NCBI RefSeq assembly: GCF_900167915.1
Contig: NZ_FUYM01000012.1
Coordinates: forward strand, 1-64,000
Reading direction: 5' to 3'
DNA: 64,000 nucleotides
From: Rhizorhabdus histidinilytica
Lineage (GTDB): Bacteria > Pseudomonadota > Alphaproteobacteria > Sphingomonadales > Sphingomonadaceae
The position numbers and the translations under genes are program-made. The notes beneath the pieces were generated by a model, which ran no database searches, had not been told where the DNA came from, and worked only from the letters and a program-made list of their open reading frames with translations. Of this stretch, positions 31,873-41,415 are shown one piece after another. Within the stretch, counting starts at the first letter, position 1; every line of letters starts with the position of its first letter.

Positions 31873-34556
31873 GCCAGCGCCTCCGGGTCGATCCGGACGA
31901 CCAGCCGGTCGGGCCAGGACAGGGTGAAGCGCGCGCCTTGCGGATCGGTGCAACGCTCCGCCCGGATATCGACCTCCATCGCCGCGGCGAAATCGCGCGC
32001 GATGGCGAGGCCGAGGCCGGTGCCGCCCCGCGCGCGGTCCGATCCGTCGAAGCGGGTGAAGGTCTCGAACACCGCCGTCTCCTTGCCTTCGGGTAGTCCC
32101 GGCCCCTCGTCGCGGATCGCCAGCCACAAGCCATCGGGCCCACGCCGCGCGCCGATCCGCACCGGCGTGCCGGGATGGGCGTAGCGACCGGCATTGTCGA
32201 GCAGGTTGATGAGGACATGGTGGAGGAGCTGCGGGTCGGCACGAACCATCGGCAGCTCGGGCGGGATGTCGAGCAGGATGTCATGCCCGTCGAGCGTCTT
32301 GCGCACGGCGTGGACCGCGCTCGCCACGGCATCGGTCAGGTCGATCGGCTCGATCGCCAGGGTGATCGCCCCGGCCTGCGCGCGCGCCATGTCGAGCAGG
32401 TTGCCGACGAAGCGGTCGAGCCGCTCGACCTCGCCGTCGAGCGCGTCGACGATCGCCGCCTCCGCCGGGGCGAGCGCCGATTGCCCGAGCTCGCCGATCG
32501 CCGAGCGGATCGTCGTCAGCGGCGTGCGCAGGTCGTGCCCGACCGAGGAGAGCAAGGCGGCGCGGAGCCGGTCGCGGCTGCGCACCACATCGAGCTCGCG
32601 CATCGCCTCGGCGAGCTGCATCCGGTCCATCGCCAGCGCCGACTGATGGGCGAGGCTGAGCAGCAGCGGCAGTTCGTCGGAGCGGATCGCCGCGCCGTCC
32701 GGCTCGACATGCGCGACCGCCAGCGCGGCGAGGGTCCGGTCGCCCTTGGCAATCGGCTGGAACAGCCAGTCGGATGCGGTCAGCGTGTCGGAACCGCGCC
32801 CGGCGGGCTTGCCTTTCTCCAGCGTCCAATTGGCGGCGGCGAGGTCGAGCTGGTCGGGCCGATGCTCTACCGGGATCGCCGCAACCAGCGCCGCGCCGGC
32901 TGGCGACGGCACGAACAGCATGGCGTGGACGTTGAACAGCCGGGCGATTTCCCCGCAGATCGCCTGGGCCAGCTCGTCGGGATTGGCGGCGTCGGCGATG
33001 CGCTGCGCGAAACCGGCGAGCGCCGCGTTCTGCCGGGCCGAGCGGTTGGCGAGCTCGGCCTGTGCCCGCATCCGCGCGGCGAGCTGGCTCGTCACCACCG
33101 CGACGATCAGCAGCACGAAGAAGGCGATGACGTTCTCCGGATTGCTGATCGACAGCGTGTAGAGCGGCGGCAGCAGGAAGAAATTGTAGGCGAGCGCCGA
33201 GATCAGCCCCGCGAACAGCCCCGGCCGCAGCCCGAAGCGCCCCGCCGCCGCAAGCACCGGCAGCAGGAACAGCATCGCGACATTGTTGAGGTCGAGCAGC
33301 TGGCGCAGCCCGACCGCACAAGCGACCGTCACCGCGACCATGACCAGCGACCAGAGGAAGGGCCGCGCCTCCAGCCCCTCGCGCCAGTTCCGCCGCGCGG
33401 GCCGCCCGGCCGCGACCTGCCCCGCGACGGGCAGGACATGGACGGCGATCCCCTCGGCGCTGCGCACGATCCGGTCGACCACCGATCCGTGGCGCAGCTC
33501 GAACCACCAGCTGCGCGACGATTTGCCGAGCACCAGCTGGGTCGCCCGATAGTCGCGCGCATAGCCGGCGAGTCCGCTCACCACGTCGGTCGCGGGCACC
33601 GACGCCGTCCCGCCGCCGAGCTGCGCGGCGAGCGCCAGGGTGCGGGCCAGCCGCTCGCGCTCGGCCGCGCCGAAGCCCGACGAGCGGCCGGTCTCGACAT
33701 GGATCGCGGTCCAGGGCGCGCGCAGCGCATCGGCCAGCCGCTTGGCGGCGCGCACCAGCGTCTCGGCCTCGGGCCGTTCGCTGACCGCGACCAGCACCCG
33801 CTCGCCGCCCGCGAAGGTGCCGCCCAGCGCATGAGCCCGCAGATGATCGAGCATCTGCGCGTCGACCGCCTGCGCCGCGCGCCGCAACGCCAGTTCGCGC
33901 AGCGCCGACAGGTTCGACTTGGAGAAGAAATGGCTGAGCGCCCGGCTCGCCTCCTCGGGCACATAGACCTTGCCGTCCTTCAGCCGCTCGATCAGCTCGT
34001 CGGGCGGGATATCGACGATCTCGATCTCGGCCTGCTCCAGTACATGGTCGGGCACCGTCTCGCGCACCCGGACGCGGGTGAAGGAGGCGACGACGTCGTT
34101 GAGGCTCTCGACATGCTGGATGTTGATCGTCGAATAGACGTCGATTCCGGCAGCCAGCAGCTCCTCCACGTCCTGCCAGCGCTTGGGGTGGCGCGATCCG
34201 GGGGCGTTGCTGTGGGCGAGCTCGTCGACCAGCACGAGCTGCGGCGCGCGGGCGAGGATCGCGTCGATGTCCATCTCGCTCAGCGGACGGCCGTGATTCT
34301 CGGACACGCGGCGGGGGATGATCTCGAACGGCCGGGTCAGCGCCTCGGTCTCTCGGCGACCGTGCGTCTCGACCACACCGACGACGACGTCCTCGCCCTC
34401 GCGCAGCCGCGCCGCGCCCTCGGACAGCATCTCATAGGTCTTGCCGACCCCCGGCGCCGCGCCGAGGAACAGCTTCAGGCGGCCGCGCGCCTCCCGCGCG
34501 GCGGCGCGCAGGAGGGCGTCCGGATCGGCTCTGGCGGGTTCGGGCGGGTGGATCAG
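31869..34556 (-). CDS. kdpD: KdpD sensor histidine kinase
   Basis: The protein (895 residues from CTG 34556) has the KdpD domain order: Walker A GAAPGVGKTY near residue 32, DELAHSNAPGSRHPKRWQDV, a universal-stress-like domain, four close membrane segments, a GAF domain, the phospho-His in SSVGHDLRTPLTTIRS, and a HATPase domain with LLINLLDNAGRYAHP. The first ATG in frame (34430) falls after Walker A and would delete it. Upstream of that there is no ATG, GTG or TTG; a CTG at 34556 overlaps the kdpC stop as CTGA and lies behind AGAGGAG, so it is the best start candidate. It senses potassium limitation and phosphorylates KdpE. Confidence 0.93.
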   Translation of the reverse strand: MIHPPEPARADPDALLRAAAREARGRLKLFLGAAPGVGKTYEMLSEGAARLREGEDVVVGVVETHGRRETEALTRPFEIIPRRVSENHGRPLSEMDIDAILARAPQLVLVDELAHSNAPGSRHPKRWQDVEELLAAGIDVYSTINIQHVESLNDVVASFTRVRVRETVPDHVLEQAEIEIVDIPPDELIERLKDGKVYVPEEASRALSHFFSKSNLSALRELALRRAAQAVDAQMLDHLRAHALGGTFAGGERVLVAVSERPEAETLVRAAKRLADALRAPWTAIHVETGRSSGFGAAERERLARTLALAAQLGGGTASVPATDVVSGLAGYARDYRATQLVLGKSSRSWWFELRHGSVVDRIVRSAEGIAVHVLPVAGQVAAGRPARRNWREGLEARPFLWSLVMVAVTVACAVGLRQLLDLNNVAMLFLLPVLAAAGRFGLRPGLFAGLISALAYNFFLLPPLYTLSISNPENVIAFFVLLIVAVVTSQLAARMRAQAELANRSARQNAALAGFAQRIADAANPDELAQAICGEIARLFNVHAMLFVPSPAGAALVAAIPVEHRPDQLDLAAANWTLEKGKPAGRGSDTLTASDWLFQPIAKGDRTLAALAVAHVEPDGAAIRSDELPLLLSLAHQSALAMDRMQLAEAMRELDVVRSRDRLRAALLSSVGHDLRTPLTTIRSAIGELGQSALAPAEAAIVDALDGEVERLDRFVGNLLDMARAQAGAITLAIEPIDLTDAVASAVHAVRKTLDGHDILLDIPPELPMVRADPQLLHHVLINLLDNAGRYAHPGTPVRIGARRGPDGLWLAIRDEGPGLPEGKETAVFETFTRFDGSDRARGGTGLGLAIARDFAAAMEVDIRAERCTDPQGARFTLSWPDRLVVRIDPEALA

Positions 34557-35122
34557 TCGCTCCTCTGGCCATCGAGCCGGCGGTTGAGCGCGAGGACGTT
34601 GACCCGCGCGTCACCGATGAAGCCTAGCACAGGCCCCCGCGTTTCGGAGGCGATAATCCGCCGCACCGCCGCCGGCTCGATACCGCGCGCCTTGGCGATC
34701 CGGTCGACCTGCCAGTCGGCCGCCGCCGGGCTGATGTCGGGGTCGAGCCCCGATCCCGAGGCGGTGGCGAGGTCGGCCGGCACCTGCCCGGTGCCGAGCG
34801 CAGCGACGTCGGCCTTCACCCGGTCGGCCAGCACCCGCGAGGTCGGGCCGAGGTTCGATCCCGACGAGGCGAGCCCGTCATAGCCCTTCCCCGCCGCCGA
34901 CGGCCGGCCGTGGAAATAGCGATCGGCAGCGAAGGCCTGGCCGATCAGCTCCGACCCGACGATCCGCCCCCGCTCGACCACCAGGCTGCCATTGGCCTGG
35001 TGCGGGAAGATCGCCTGGCCGACGCCGAGCAGCGCGAAGGGATAGGCCAGCCCGAGCAGCAGCGCGAACAGCAGCCCGGTCATGAGCGCGGGGCGGAGGC
35101 CGGTGAGAATGTCCTGTTTCAT
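34553..35122 (-). CDS. kdpC: Potassium-transporting ATPase KdpC subunit
   Basis: This 189-residue protein has one N-terminal membrane helix (RPALMTGLLFALLLGLAYPFAL) and the conserved GSELIGQAF...YFHGRPSAAGKGYDGLASSGSNLGPTS region (given in parts), then LDPDISPAAADWQVDRIAKARG. KdpC stabilises the KdpFABC pump and assists ATP binding. The stop codon overlaps the probable kdpD start. A 134-base palindromic repeat element lies between it and kdpB. Confidence 0.95.
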   Translation of the reverse strand: MKQDILTGLRPALMTGLLFALLLGLAYPFALLGVGQAIFPHQANGSLVVERGRIVGSELIGQAFAADRYFHGRPSAAGKGYDGLASSGSNLGPTSRVLADRVKADVAALGTGQVPADLATASGSGLDPDISPAAADWQVDRIAKARGIEPAAVRRIIASETRGPVLGFIGDARVNVLALNRRLDGQRSD

Positions 35123-35137
35123 GATCTATCTCTCATT

Positions 35138-35271
35138 CGTCATGCTGCACTTGTTTCAGCATCCACCGGGAGGCAGGCTCCTGCCCCGCGGTTCCTGTTG
35201 CGACGGCCCGTCCCCTCCCTCCCGTCCAGCCTGAACGGCCGGGTGGATGCTGAAACAAGTTCAGCATGACG
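35138..35271. repeat. Palindromic repeat between kdpB and kdpC, ATGCTGAA type
   Basis: Arms 35138-35167 and 35242-35271 are 30-base inverted copies with one mismatch, of the same sequence type as 28112-28245. It lies inside the kdp operon, where a strong hairpin in the message could alter the kdpC-to-kdpB ratio. Confidence 0.88.
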
Positions 35272-35290
35272 GGTCGGAATGCAGGCGACC

Positions 35291-37384
35291 TCACGCCAGC
35301 CCCAGCCCGCCGACCGCGAGGTCGATCAGCTTGATGCCGACGAACGGCGCGATCAGGCCGCCGACGCCATAGATGCCCAGGTTGCGGGCGAGCAGCGGCC
35401 CCGCACCGATCGGCCGGTAGCGGACACCCTTGAGCGCGAGCGGAACGAGGCAGGGGATGATCAGCGCGTTGAAGATGATCGCCGACAGGATCGCCGACTG
35501 GGGCGTGGTCAGCCCCATGACGTTGAGCACCGCCAGCCCGGGATAAAGGGCCGCGAAGATCGCCGGGATGATCGCGAAATATTTGGCGACGTCGTTGGCG
35601 ACCGAGAAGGTGGTGAGGCTGCCGCGCGTCATCAGGAGCTGCTTGCCGAGGCCGACGATCTCGATCAGCTTGGTCGGATCGCTGTCGAGGTCGACCATGT
35701 TGCCCGCCTCGCGCGCCGCCTGGGTGCCGGTGTTCATCGCCACCCCGACATCGGCCTGCGCCAGCGCGGGCGCGTCGTTGGTGCCGTCGCCGCACATCGC
35801 CACCAGCTTGCCGCCCTGCTGCTCGCGCCGGATCAGCGCCAGCTTGTCCTCGGGCGTCGCCTGGGCGAGGAAATCGTCGACCCCGGCCTCGGCCGCGATC
35901 GAGGCGGCGGTCAGCGGGTTGTCACCGGTGATCATCACCGTGCGGATGCCCATGCGGCGCAGCTCGGCGAAGCGCTCGCGCACCCCGGCCTTGACCACAT
36001 CCTTCAGATGGACGGCGCCGAGCAGCCGGCCGTCGCGGACCACCGCCAGCGGGGTGCCGCCGGCGCGGGCGATCTCGTCGGTGACGCGGCGCAACTCGCT
36101 CTCTCCGGGCCGTTCGTTCCGAGCGACGTCGAGGGACGTTTCGCCGCGGCTGCGTGACTCGACTTCGCTCGACACGAACGGAGGCTGGGAGAGAGCCTTC
36201 AGAACGGAGTCCACGGCGCCCTTGATGATCGTGCTGCCACCCAGCTTCACACCGGAAATCCGGGTTTGGGCGGTGAAGGGGATGATCTCGGCATCGGCCG
36301 GCAGCTCGACCGTCGCGACATGATGCCGCTCCCGCGCGAAGGCGACGATCGAGCGGCCCTCGGGGGTCTCGTCGGCGAGGCTGGCAAGCAGAGCAGCCTC
36401 GGCCAACGCCTCCGCCGAGGTGCCGCCGATCGCGCGGAAGTCGGTCGCCTGGCGGTCGCCGATCGTGATCGTGCCGGTCTTGTCGAGCAGCAGCGTGTCG
36501 ATGTCGCCCGCCGCCTCGACCGCGCGGCCCGACTTGGCGAGGACGTTGAAGCGCACCAGCCGGTCCATCCCGGCGATGCCGATCGCCGACAGCAACGCTG
36601 CGATCGTCGTCGGGATCAGCGTGATCAGCAGCGCGGCGAGCATCGCCACCGGCACCGACCCGCCGGCATAGGCGGCGAAGCCCGGAATGGTCGCGACCGC
36701 GATCAGGAAGATGATGGTCAGTCCGACGAGCAATATGGTGAGCGCTACCTCGTTTGGGGTCTTCTGCCGCTGCGCGCCCTCGACCAGCGCGATCATCCGG
36801 TCGAGGAAGCCCTGCCCCGGCTGCGCGGTGATCCGGACCTTGATCCGGTCGGAGATGACGCGGGTGCCCGCCGTCACCGCCGACCGGTCGCCGCCCGCCT
36901 CGCGGATCACCGGCGCGCTCTCGCCCGTGATCGCGGCCTCGTTGACCGATGCGACGCCCTCGATCACCTCGCCGTCGCCGGGAATCAGGTCGCCGGTCTC
37001 GACCAGCACGATCTCGCCCGCTTCGAGCCAGCCAGCGGGAACCAGTTCCCAGGTCTCGCCGACGCCCAGCATCCGCTTCGCCCTGAGATCGGCCTTGGTC
37101 GCCCGCAGCGATTCCGCTTGCGCCCGGCCGCGCCCCTCGGCGATCGCCTCGGCGAAGGTGCCGAACAGCACGGTCAGCCACAGCCAGGCGACGAGCTGCG
37201 CCTCGAATCCCCGGCCCAGGCCGCTGTCGCCGACGGCGAGCAGCAGGGTCAGCAGCGTCGCGACGACCGCGGTGGTGAACATCACCGGGTTGCGGACCAG
37301 CGCGCGCGGGTCGAGCTTGCGGAAGGCGTTGCCGATCGCGGGGATCATCAGATCGGCGGTGAACAGGGATTGGGAACGCACCAT
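35291..37384 (-). CDS. kdpB: Potassium-transporting P-type ATPase KdpB subunit, with an in-frame palindromic insert
   Basis: The 697-residue catalytic subunit has the P-type landmarks: [21 protein letters not shown] in the actuator domain, the phosphorylated Asp in LLDKTGTIT, and [21 protein letters not shown]. It hydrolyses ATP to drive potassium uptake through KdpA. Between [10 protein letters not shown] and [13 protein letters not shown] in the nucleotide-binding domain it has about 35 residues where E. coli has about 14. Most of this segment (roughly residues 401-425) is encoded by a palindromic repeat in the DNA. The reading frame and all catalytic motifs remain intact. Confidence 0.94.
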   Translation of the reverse strand: MVRSQSLFTADLMIPAIGNAFRKLDPRALVRNPVMFTTAVVATLLTLLLAVGDSGLGRGFEAQLVAWLWLTVLFGTFAEAIAEGRGRAQAESLRATKADLRAKRMLGVGETWELVPAGWLEAGEIVLVETGDLIPGDGEVIEGVASVNEAAITGESAPVIREAGGDRSAVTAGTRVISDRIKVRITAQPGQGFLDRMIALVEGAQRQKTPNEVALTILLVGLTIIFLIAVATIPGFAAYAGGSVPVAMLAALLITLIPTTIAALLSAIGIAGMDRLVRFNVLAKSGRAVEAAGDIDTLLLDKTGTITIGDRQATDFRAIGGTSAEALAEAALLASLADETPEGRSIVAFARERHHVATVELPADAEIIPFTAQTRISGVKLGGSTIIKGAVDSVLKALSQPPFVSSEVESRSRGETSLDVARNERPGESELRRVTDEIARAGGTPLAVVRDGRLLGAVHLKDVVKAGVRERFAELRRMGIRTVMITGDNPLTAASIAAEAGVDDFLAQATPEDKLALIRREQQGGKLVAMCGDGTNDAPALAQADVGVAMNTGTQAAREAGNMVDLDSDPTKLIEIVGLGKQLLMTRGSLTTFSVANDVAKYFAIIPAIFAALYPGLAVLNVMGLTTPQSAILSAIIFNALIIPCLVPLALKGVRYRPIGAGPLLARNLGIYGVGGLIAPFVGIKLIDLAVGGLGLA
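36110..36181. repeat. Palindromic element read in frame inside kdpB
   Basis: Arms 36110-36133 and 36158-36181 are 24-base inverted copies with three mismatches (core CGAGCGA / TCGCTCG), separated by 24 bases. Short outer pairings (CTCTCC with GGGAGAG) extend it. It encodes [19 protein letters not shown] and following residues in KdpB. Its length and structure resemble the intergenic repeats, but the sequence is a third type. Confidence 0.8.
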
Positions 37385-37417
37385 TTCAAGCGTCCTTCGG
37401 ATGGAGATGGGTCGTCA

Positions 37418-39121
37418 TCAGAAGAGCTGGCCGCGGATCATCGCAAGATGATCGGCGATCGGGCCGAGCGCGAGGCTGGGCAGGAAGGTCAGGCCGCCCA
37501 CGATCAGGACGATGCCGACGAGCAGGCCGATCCACAGCGGCCCGGTGGTGGGGAAGGAACCGGCGCCGGCCGGGACATATTTCTTCGCGGCGAGCGACCC
37601 GGCGATCGCGAGCATCGGGATGATCACGAAGAAGCGGCCGATCCACATCGCGACGCCGAGCAGCCCGTCATACCAGGGGGTGGCGGCGGTCAGGCCGGCG
37701 AAGGCCGAACCATTGTTCGCGACGCCGCTGGTGAAGGCGTAGAGGATCTCGGAGAAGCCGTGCGGTCCCTTGTTGAGCGGTCCCGCTAGGCCGGCGGGCA
37801 ACACCGCGCTCAGCGCCGTGAAGCCGAGGATGACGAGCGGCAGCACCGCGATCGCCAGCACCGCGAGCTTCACCTCGCGCGCCTCGATCTTCTTGCCGAC
37901 ATATTCGGGGCTGCGGCCGACCATCAGCCCGGCCACGAACACGGCGAGGATCGCGAACAGCAGGAAGCCATACACGCCCGCGCCGACGCCGCCGACGACG
38001 ACCTCGCCGAGTTGCATGTTGATCAGCGGGACCATCCCGCCCAGCGCGGTGAAACTGTCGTGCATCGCGTTGACCGCGCCGCACGAGGCGGCGGTGGTGA
38101 CCGCGGCGTAGAGCGCCGAGCCGGCGATGCCGAAGCGGACCTCCTTGCCCTCCATGTTGCCGCCGGGGATCCCGAGGCCGTGGAGCACAGGGTTGCCGGC
38201 CGCCTCCTGCCAGTAGACGACGCTGGTTCCGACGAGGAACAGGATCAGCATCGCGGCGAGGATCGCCCAGCCCTGGCGCGGATTGCCGACCGCCTTGCCG
38301 AAGGTCCAGGTCAGGCCGACCGCGATCAGGAAGATCGACAGCATCTGGAACAGGTTGGTCAGCGCGTTCGGGTTCTCGAAGGGGTGCGCCGAATTGGCGT
38401 TGAAGAAGCCGCCGCCATTGGTGCCGAGCAGCTTGATCGCCTCCTGGCTGGCGACCGGCCCCAGCGCGATCGACTGGCGCGCGCCCTCGACCGTCGTGGC
38501 GTCGACCGATCCGGCGAGCGTCTGGGGCACGCCGTTGGCGATCAGGAAGACCGCGAACAGGACCGAGAGCGGCAGCAACAGATAGAGGGTGATACGGGTG
38601 ACATCGGCCCAGAAATTGCCGATGATCGCCGCCTCGCGTCGCGCGAAGCCGCGGAACAGCGCGAAGGCGAGCGCGATGCCGGTCGCCGCGCTGGTGAAAT
38701 TATGGACGGTGAGTGCAACCATCTGGCTGAGCTGGCTCATCGTCGCCTCGCCGGCATAGCTCTGCCAGTTGGTGTTGGTGGTGAAGCTGACCGCCGTGTT
38801 GAACGCCAGGTCGGGCGCGACGTTGGGCAGGCCGCGCGGGTTGAAGGGCAGCCAGGCCTGGGTGCGCAGGATGAGGTAGGTCAGCAGCAGCAGGCCCAGG
38901 TTGAACAGGATCATGTGGACCGCATAGCGGCGCCAATCCTGCTCGGCGGCCGGATCGACACCCGACAGGCGGTAGAAGCCGGTCTCCACCGGCCCGAGGA
39001 GCGGGTGGAGTGGCGTGCGCCGGCCCTCGTAGAGCGCGAACATCCACGCGCCCATCGGCTTGGCCAGCAAGAGGAGGATGGCGATGAAGACGAGGATCAG
39101 CGCCCAGCCGGCAAGGCTCAT
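37418..39121 (-). CDS. kdpA: Potassium-transporting ATPase KdpA subunit
   Basis: This 567-residue, ten-segment membrane protein is the potassium channel-like subunit of KdpFABC. Selectivity-filter regions typical of the family are visible: [11 protein letters not shown] and [20 protein letters not shown]. It begins [24 protein letters not shown]. It lies 33 bases before kdpB. Upstream, 174 bases with a palindromic repeat separate it from kdpF. Confidence 0.96.
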   Translation of the reverse strand: MSLAGWALILVFIAILLLLAKPMGAWMFALYEGRRTPLHPLLGPVETGFYRLSGVDPAAEQDWRRYAVHMILFNLGLLLLTYLILRTQAWLPFNPRGLPNVAPDLAFNTAVSFTTNTNWQSYAGEATMSQLSQMVALTVHNFTSAATGIALAFALFRGFARREAAIIGNFWADVTRITLYLLLPLSVLFAVFLIANGVPQTLAGSVDATTVEGARQSIALGPVASQEAIKLLGTNGGGFFNANSAHPFENPNALTNLFQMLSIFLIAVGLTWTFGKAVGNPRQGWAILAAMLILFLVGTSVVYWQEAAGNPVLHGLGIPGGNMEGKEVRFGIAGSALYAAVTTAASCGAVNAMHDSFTALGGMVPLINMQLGEVVVGGVGAGVYGFLLFAILAVFVAGLMVGRSPEYVGKKIEAREVKLAVLAIAVLPLVILGFTALSAVLPAGLAGPLNKGPHGFSEILYAFTSGVANNGSAFAGLTAATPWYDGLLGVAMWIGRFFVIIPMLAIAGSLAAKKYVPAGAGSFPTTGPLWIGLLVGIVLIVGGLTFLPSLALGPIADHLAMIRGQLF

Positions 39122-39161
39122 GGCTTCAATTCCTTATGATCAGCTTCTTTCCGGATCTTTC

Positions 39162-39253
39162 CGTCATGCCCGCGAAAGCGGGAATCCACGGTCACGCATG
39201 TCCGACCTCTTGCGGGCCGCCATCCATGGATTCCCGCTTTCGCGGGAATGACG
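39162..39253. repeat. Palindromic repeat between kdpF and kdpA, GCGGGAAT type
   Basis: Arms 39162-39188 and 39227-39253 are 27-base inverted copies with one mismatch, built on CCCGCGAAAGCGGGAATCC. It is the third palindrome within the kdp genes and related in style to 24183-24270. Confidence 0.85.
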
Positions 39254-39295
39254 ATGGGAAACGGGAGGCGTGCACCAAACCAACCCGGAACGGGA

Positions 39296-39385
39296 CTAGA
39301 AGCGTTCGGGGCGCGCCAGCACGGCGACGAGGTAGAGGAGCAGGCCCAGCGCGGTGGCGGCCCCCAGCCAGAGATCGATGCCCAT
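39296..39385 (-). CDS. kdpF: KdpF small membrane subunit
   Basis: The 29-residue product reads MGIDLWLGAATALGLLLYLV and ends VLARPERF, matching KdpF: a single helix of about 20 residues followed by the typical (L/A)xRPE(R/K)F end. KdpF binds KdpA and stabilises the pump. It is too short for routine gene calling. It lies in the right place, upstream of kdpA, with the palindromic repeat between them. Confidence 0.9.
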   Translation of the reverse strand: MGIDLWLGAATALGLLLYLVAVLARPERF

Positions 39386-39390
39386 GATCG

Positions 39391-39477
39391 TCAGGCCCGG
39401 CCGGCGAGGCCGGCATAGCAAAGGCTGGCGATGGCCAGTCCCGCGACCAGCGCGATCCACAAGACGTCCTGCATCAT
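39391..39477 (-). CDS. 28-residue hydrophobic micro-ORF ahead of kdpF
   Basis: The frame reads MMQDVLWIALVAGLAIASLC and ends YAGLAGRA, a single predicted membrane helix. It ends six bases before the kdpF start, and a GGAGGTC lies immediately before its first ATG. Small hydrophobic proteins before kdpF occur in other kdp operons. Whether it is a pump subunit, a leader peptide or unused is not known. Confidence 0.6.
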   Translation of the reverse strand: MMQDVLWIALVAGLAIASLCYAGLAGRA

Positions 39478-39553
39478 GACCTCCGAACCGATTGTCCGGA
39501 GGCTCAGCTAGGCGTCGGGGCCGTTAGGCCGCCACGGGCAAATGCCGCGGCTG

Positions 39554-39575
39554 GCATAAGGAAAGCATAAGGAAA
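39554..39575 (-). promoter_or_regulatory. 11-bp tandem repeat upstream of kdp (candidate KdpE site)
   Basis: On the minus strand TTTCCTTATGC occurs twice in direct tandem with an 11-base period. OmpR/PhoB-type regulators, including KdpE, bind as dimers to such direct repeats. It lies 77 bases before the first kdp micro-ORF and is AT-richer than its surroundings. Confidence 0.55.
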
Positions 39576-39602
39576 GGCGCCGGAGGCCCGGCACGCGGCG
39601 CC

Positions 39603-41318
39603 TCAGGCGGCGAACTCGTCGGGTCCGACCGCGTAGAGGATGTCGGCGGGCGCCATCGCCGCCACCATCAGCCCCATCGCCTCGGGCACGACCTGCTCGA
39701 CATAGAAGCGCGCGGCGGTCCGCTTCATCGCCAGGAAGGCGCCATCGCCGTTCGCCGCGATCCGGCCCTGCCGTTCCATCAGCCAGCCGGCCACGGCGGT
39801 CGACAGCATGGTGAGGAAGGGATAGCTCGCCGCCAGCCGATCGTCGACGGCCGCCGCCCTCAGGTGCCCGGCAACCTCCTCACAGGCGTCGATCAGGCTA
39901 CGGAGGCCCGCATCCTCGGCCTCGGCGCGCATGTCGGCGATCAGCCGGGCGAGCGTCTCGCCCCCTTCGAGGCCGAGCTTGCGGCCGACGAGGTCGGCGG
40001 CCTGGATGCCGTTGGTGCCCTCGTAGATCGCGGTTATGCGGACATCGCGGAAGACCTGCGCCGCGCCGGTCTCCTCGATATAGCCCATGCCGCCATGGAC
40101 CTGGATGCCGAGGTTCGCGACCTCGCAGCCGAGATCGGTGCCATAGGCCTTGGCGAGCGGGGTCAGCAGCTCAAGCCGGGCCTGCGCCGCCTTGTCGCCC
40201 AAAGTCGCCCGGTCGACCATGCCGGCGGCATAATAGAGCAGCGCGCGGGCCGCCTGGGTCAGCGCCTTCATCCGCAGCAGCATGCGGCGGACGTCGGGAT
40301 GCTCGATGATCGCGACCGGCGCCGGGCTGCCCGATCCGGCGCGCGCCGACTGGATGCGTTCGCGCGCATAGGCGACCGCCTTCTGGGTCGCGGCCTCGGC
40401 CGCCTGAACACCCTGCAGGCCGACGTTGAGACGGGCGTTGTTCATCATCGTGAACATCGCGCGCATGCCGCCGAACTCGGGCCCGATCAGCTCGCCGACG
40501 CACTCGCCATGGTCGCCGAAGGAGAGGACGCAGGTCGGCGACCCGTGCAGCCCCATCTTGTGCTCGATAGAGACGGTGCGGACATCGTTCTCCGCACCCA
40601 GCGACCCATCGGGGTTCACCCGATATTTGGGAACGAGGAACAGCGAGATGCCCTTGGTGCCGGCCGGGCCGTCGGGGGTGCGGGCAAGGACGAGGTGGAC
40701 GATGTTGTCCGCCAGGTCATGGTCGCCGAAGGAGATGAAAATCTTGGTACCGCTGATCGACCATGTCCCGTCGCCACGCGGGGTCGCCTTCGCCCGCAGC
40801 GCGCCGACGTCCGAACCGGCCTGCGGCTCGGTGAGGTTCATCGTGCCGGTCCATTCGCCGCTGACCAGCTTCGGCAGGTAAAGCGCCTGCTGCTCGGGCG
40901 AGCCGTGATGGACCAGCGCCTCGATCGCGCCGACCGACAGCAGCGGACAGAGGGTGAAAGCCATGTTCGCGGTGCCGAGCGTCTCCAGCACCACCGACGC
41001 CAGCGCATAGGGCAGGCCTTGCCCACCGAACGCCTCGGGCGCGCTGATCGTGCCCCAGCCCGCCTCGACATAGGCCTTGTAGGCGGCGGCGAAGCCCTCC
41101 GGCATCACCACGCCCTCGGGCGTCCACTTCGCGCCGACCTGGTCGCTGACGCGCGCCAGCGGCGCCCATTCGCCCTCGGCGAAGCTCCCCACCCCCTCGA
41201 TCACCGCATCGACCAGGTCGGGCGTCGCCGCCGCAAAGCGATCGGTCGCGCCAAGCTCGGCCAGGCGCGTGACATGTTCGAGCACGAAGCGCTGTTCATC
41301 GAGAGGAGGCGTGAACAT
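39603..41318 (-). CDS. Acyl-CoA dehydrogenase (FadE/DmdC-like, long form)
   Basis: The 571-residue flavoprotein has the ACAD core: MNLTEPQAGSDVGALR, IFISFGDHDLADNI, HKMGLHGSPTCVL, the QVHGGMGYIEETGAAQ block, the catalytic Glu in AIYEGTNGIQAADL, and an extra C-terminal domain. It introduces a 2,3-double bond into an acyl-CoA and passes electrons to ETF. Chain length cannot be told. It stands alone, with the kdp promoter region after it and about 97 bases to mobA. Confidence 0.9.
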   Translation of the reverse strand: MFTPPLDEQRFVLEHVTRLAELGATDRFAAATPDLVDAVIEGVGSFAEGEWAPLARVSDQVGAKWTPEGVVMPEGFAAAYKAYVEAGWGTISAPEAFGGQGLPYALASVVLETLGTANMAFTLCPLLSVGAIEALVHHGSPEQQALYLPKLVSGEWTGTMNLTEPQAGSDVGALRAKATPRGDGTWSISGTKIFISFGDHDLADNIVHLVLARTPDGPAGTKGISLFLVPKYRVNPDGSLGAENDVRTVSIEHKMGLHGSPTCVLSFGDHGECVGELIGPEFGGMRAMFTMMNNARLNVGLQGVQAAEAATQKAVAYARERIQSARAGSGSPAPVAIIEHPDVRRMLLRMKALTQAARALLYYAAGMVDRATLGDKAAQARLELLTPLAKAYGTDLGCEVANLGIQVHGGMGYIEETGAAQVFRDVRITAIYEGTNGIQAADLVGRKLGLEGGETLARLIADMRAEAEDAGLRSLIDACEEVAGHLRAAAVDDRLAASYPFLTMLSTAVAGWLMERQGRIAANGDGAFLAMKRTAARFYVEQVVPEAMGLMVAAMAPADILYAVGPDEFAA

Positions 41319-41415
41319 CGACGGGGCCTTTCATCCTGCATCCATGCCGGCGCCTTCGGGCGCTTTCGACCTTGCACCGCCTAGCCCACCCGCCGGTGAA
41401 GTCAATTATTTTTGA

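Noticed and set aside
34432-34614. ATG at 34572 as the kdpD start
   Set aside because: It is in another frame from the Walker A region and would need a frameshift; kept only as an alternative in the kdpD finding.
32175-34883. Open frame of 902 codons on the plus strand opposite kdpD/kdpC
   Set aside because: It is the mirror of a recognised kinase gene; no domain, no ribosome binding site.
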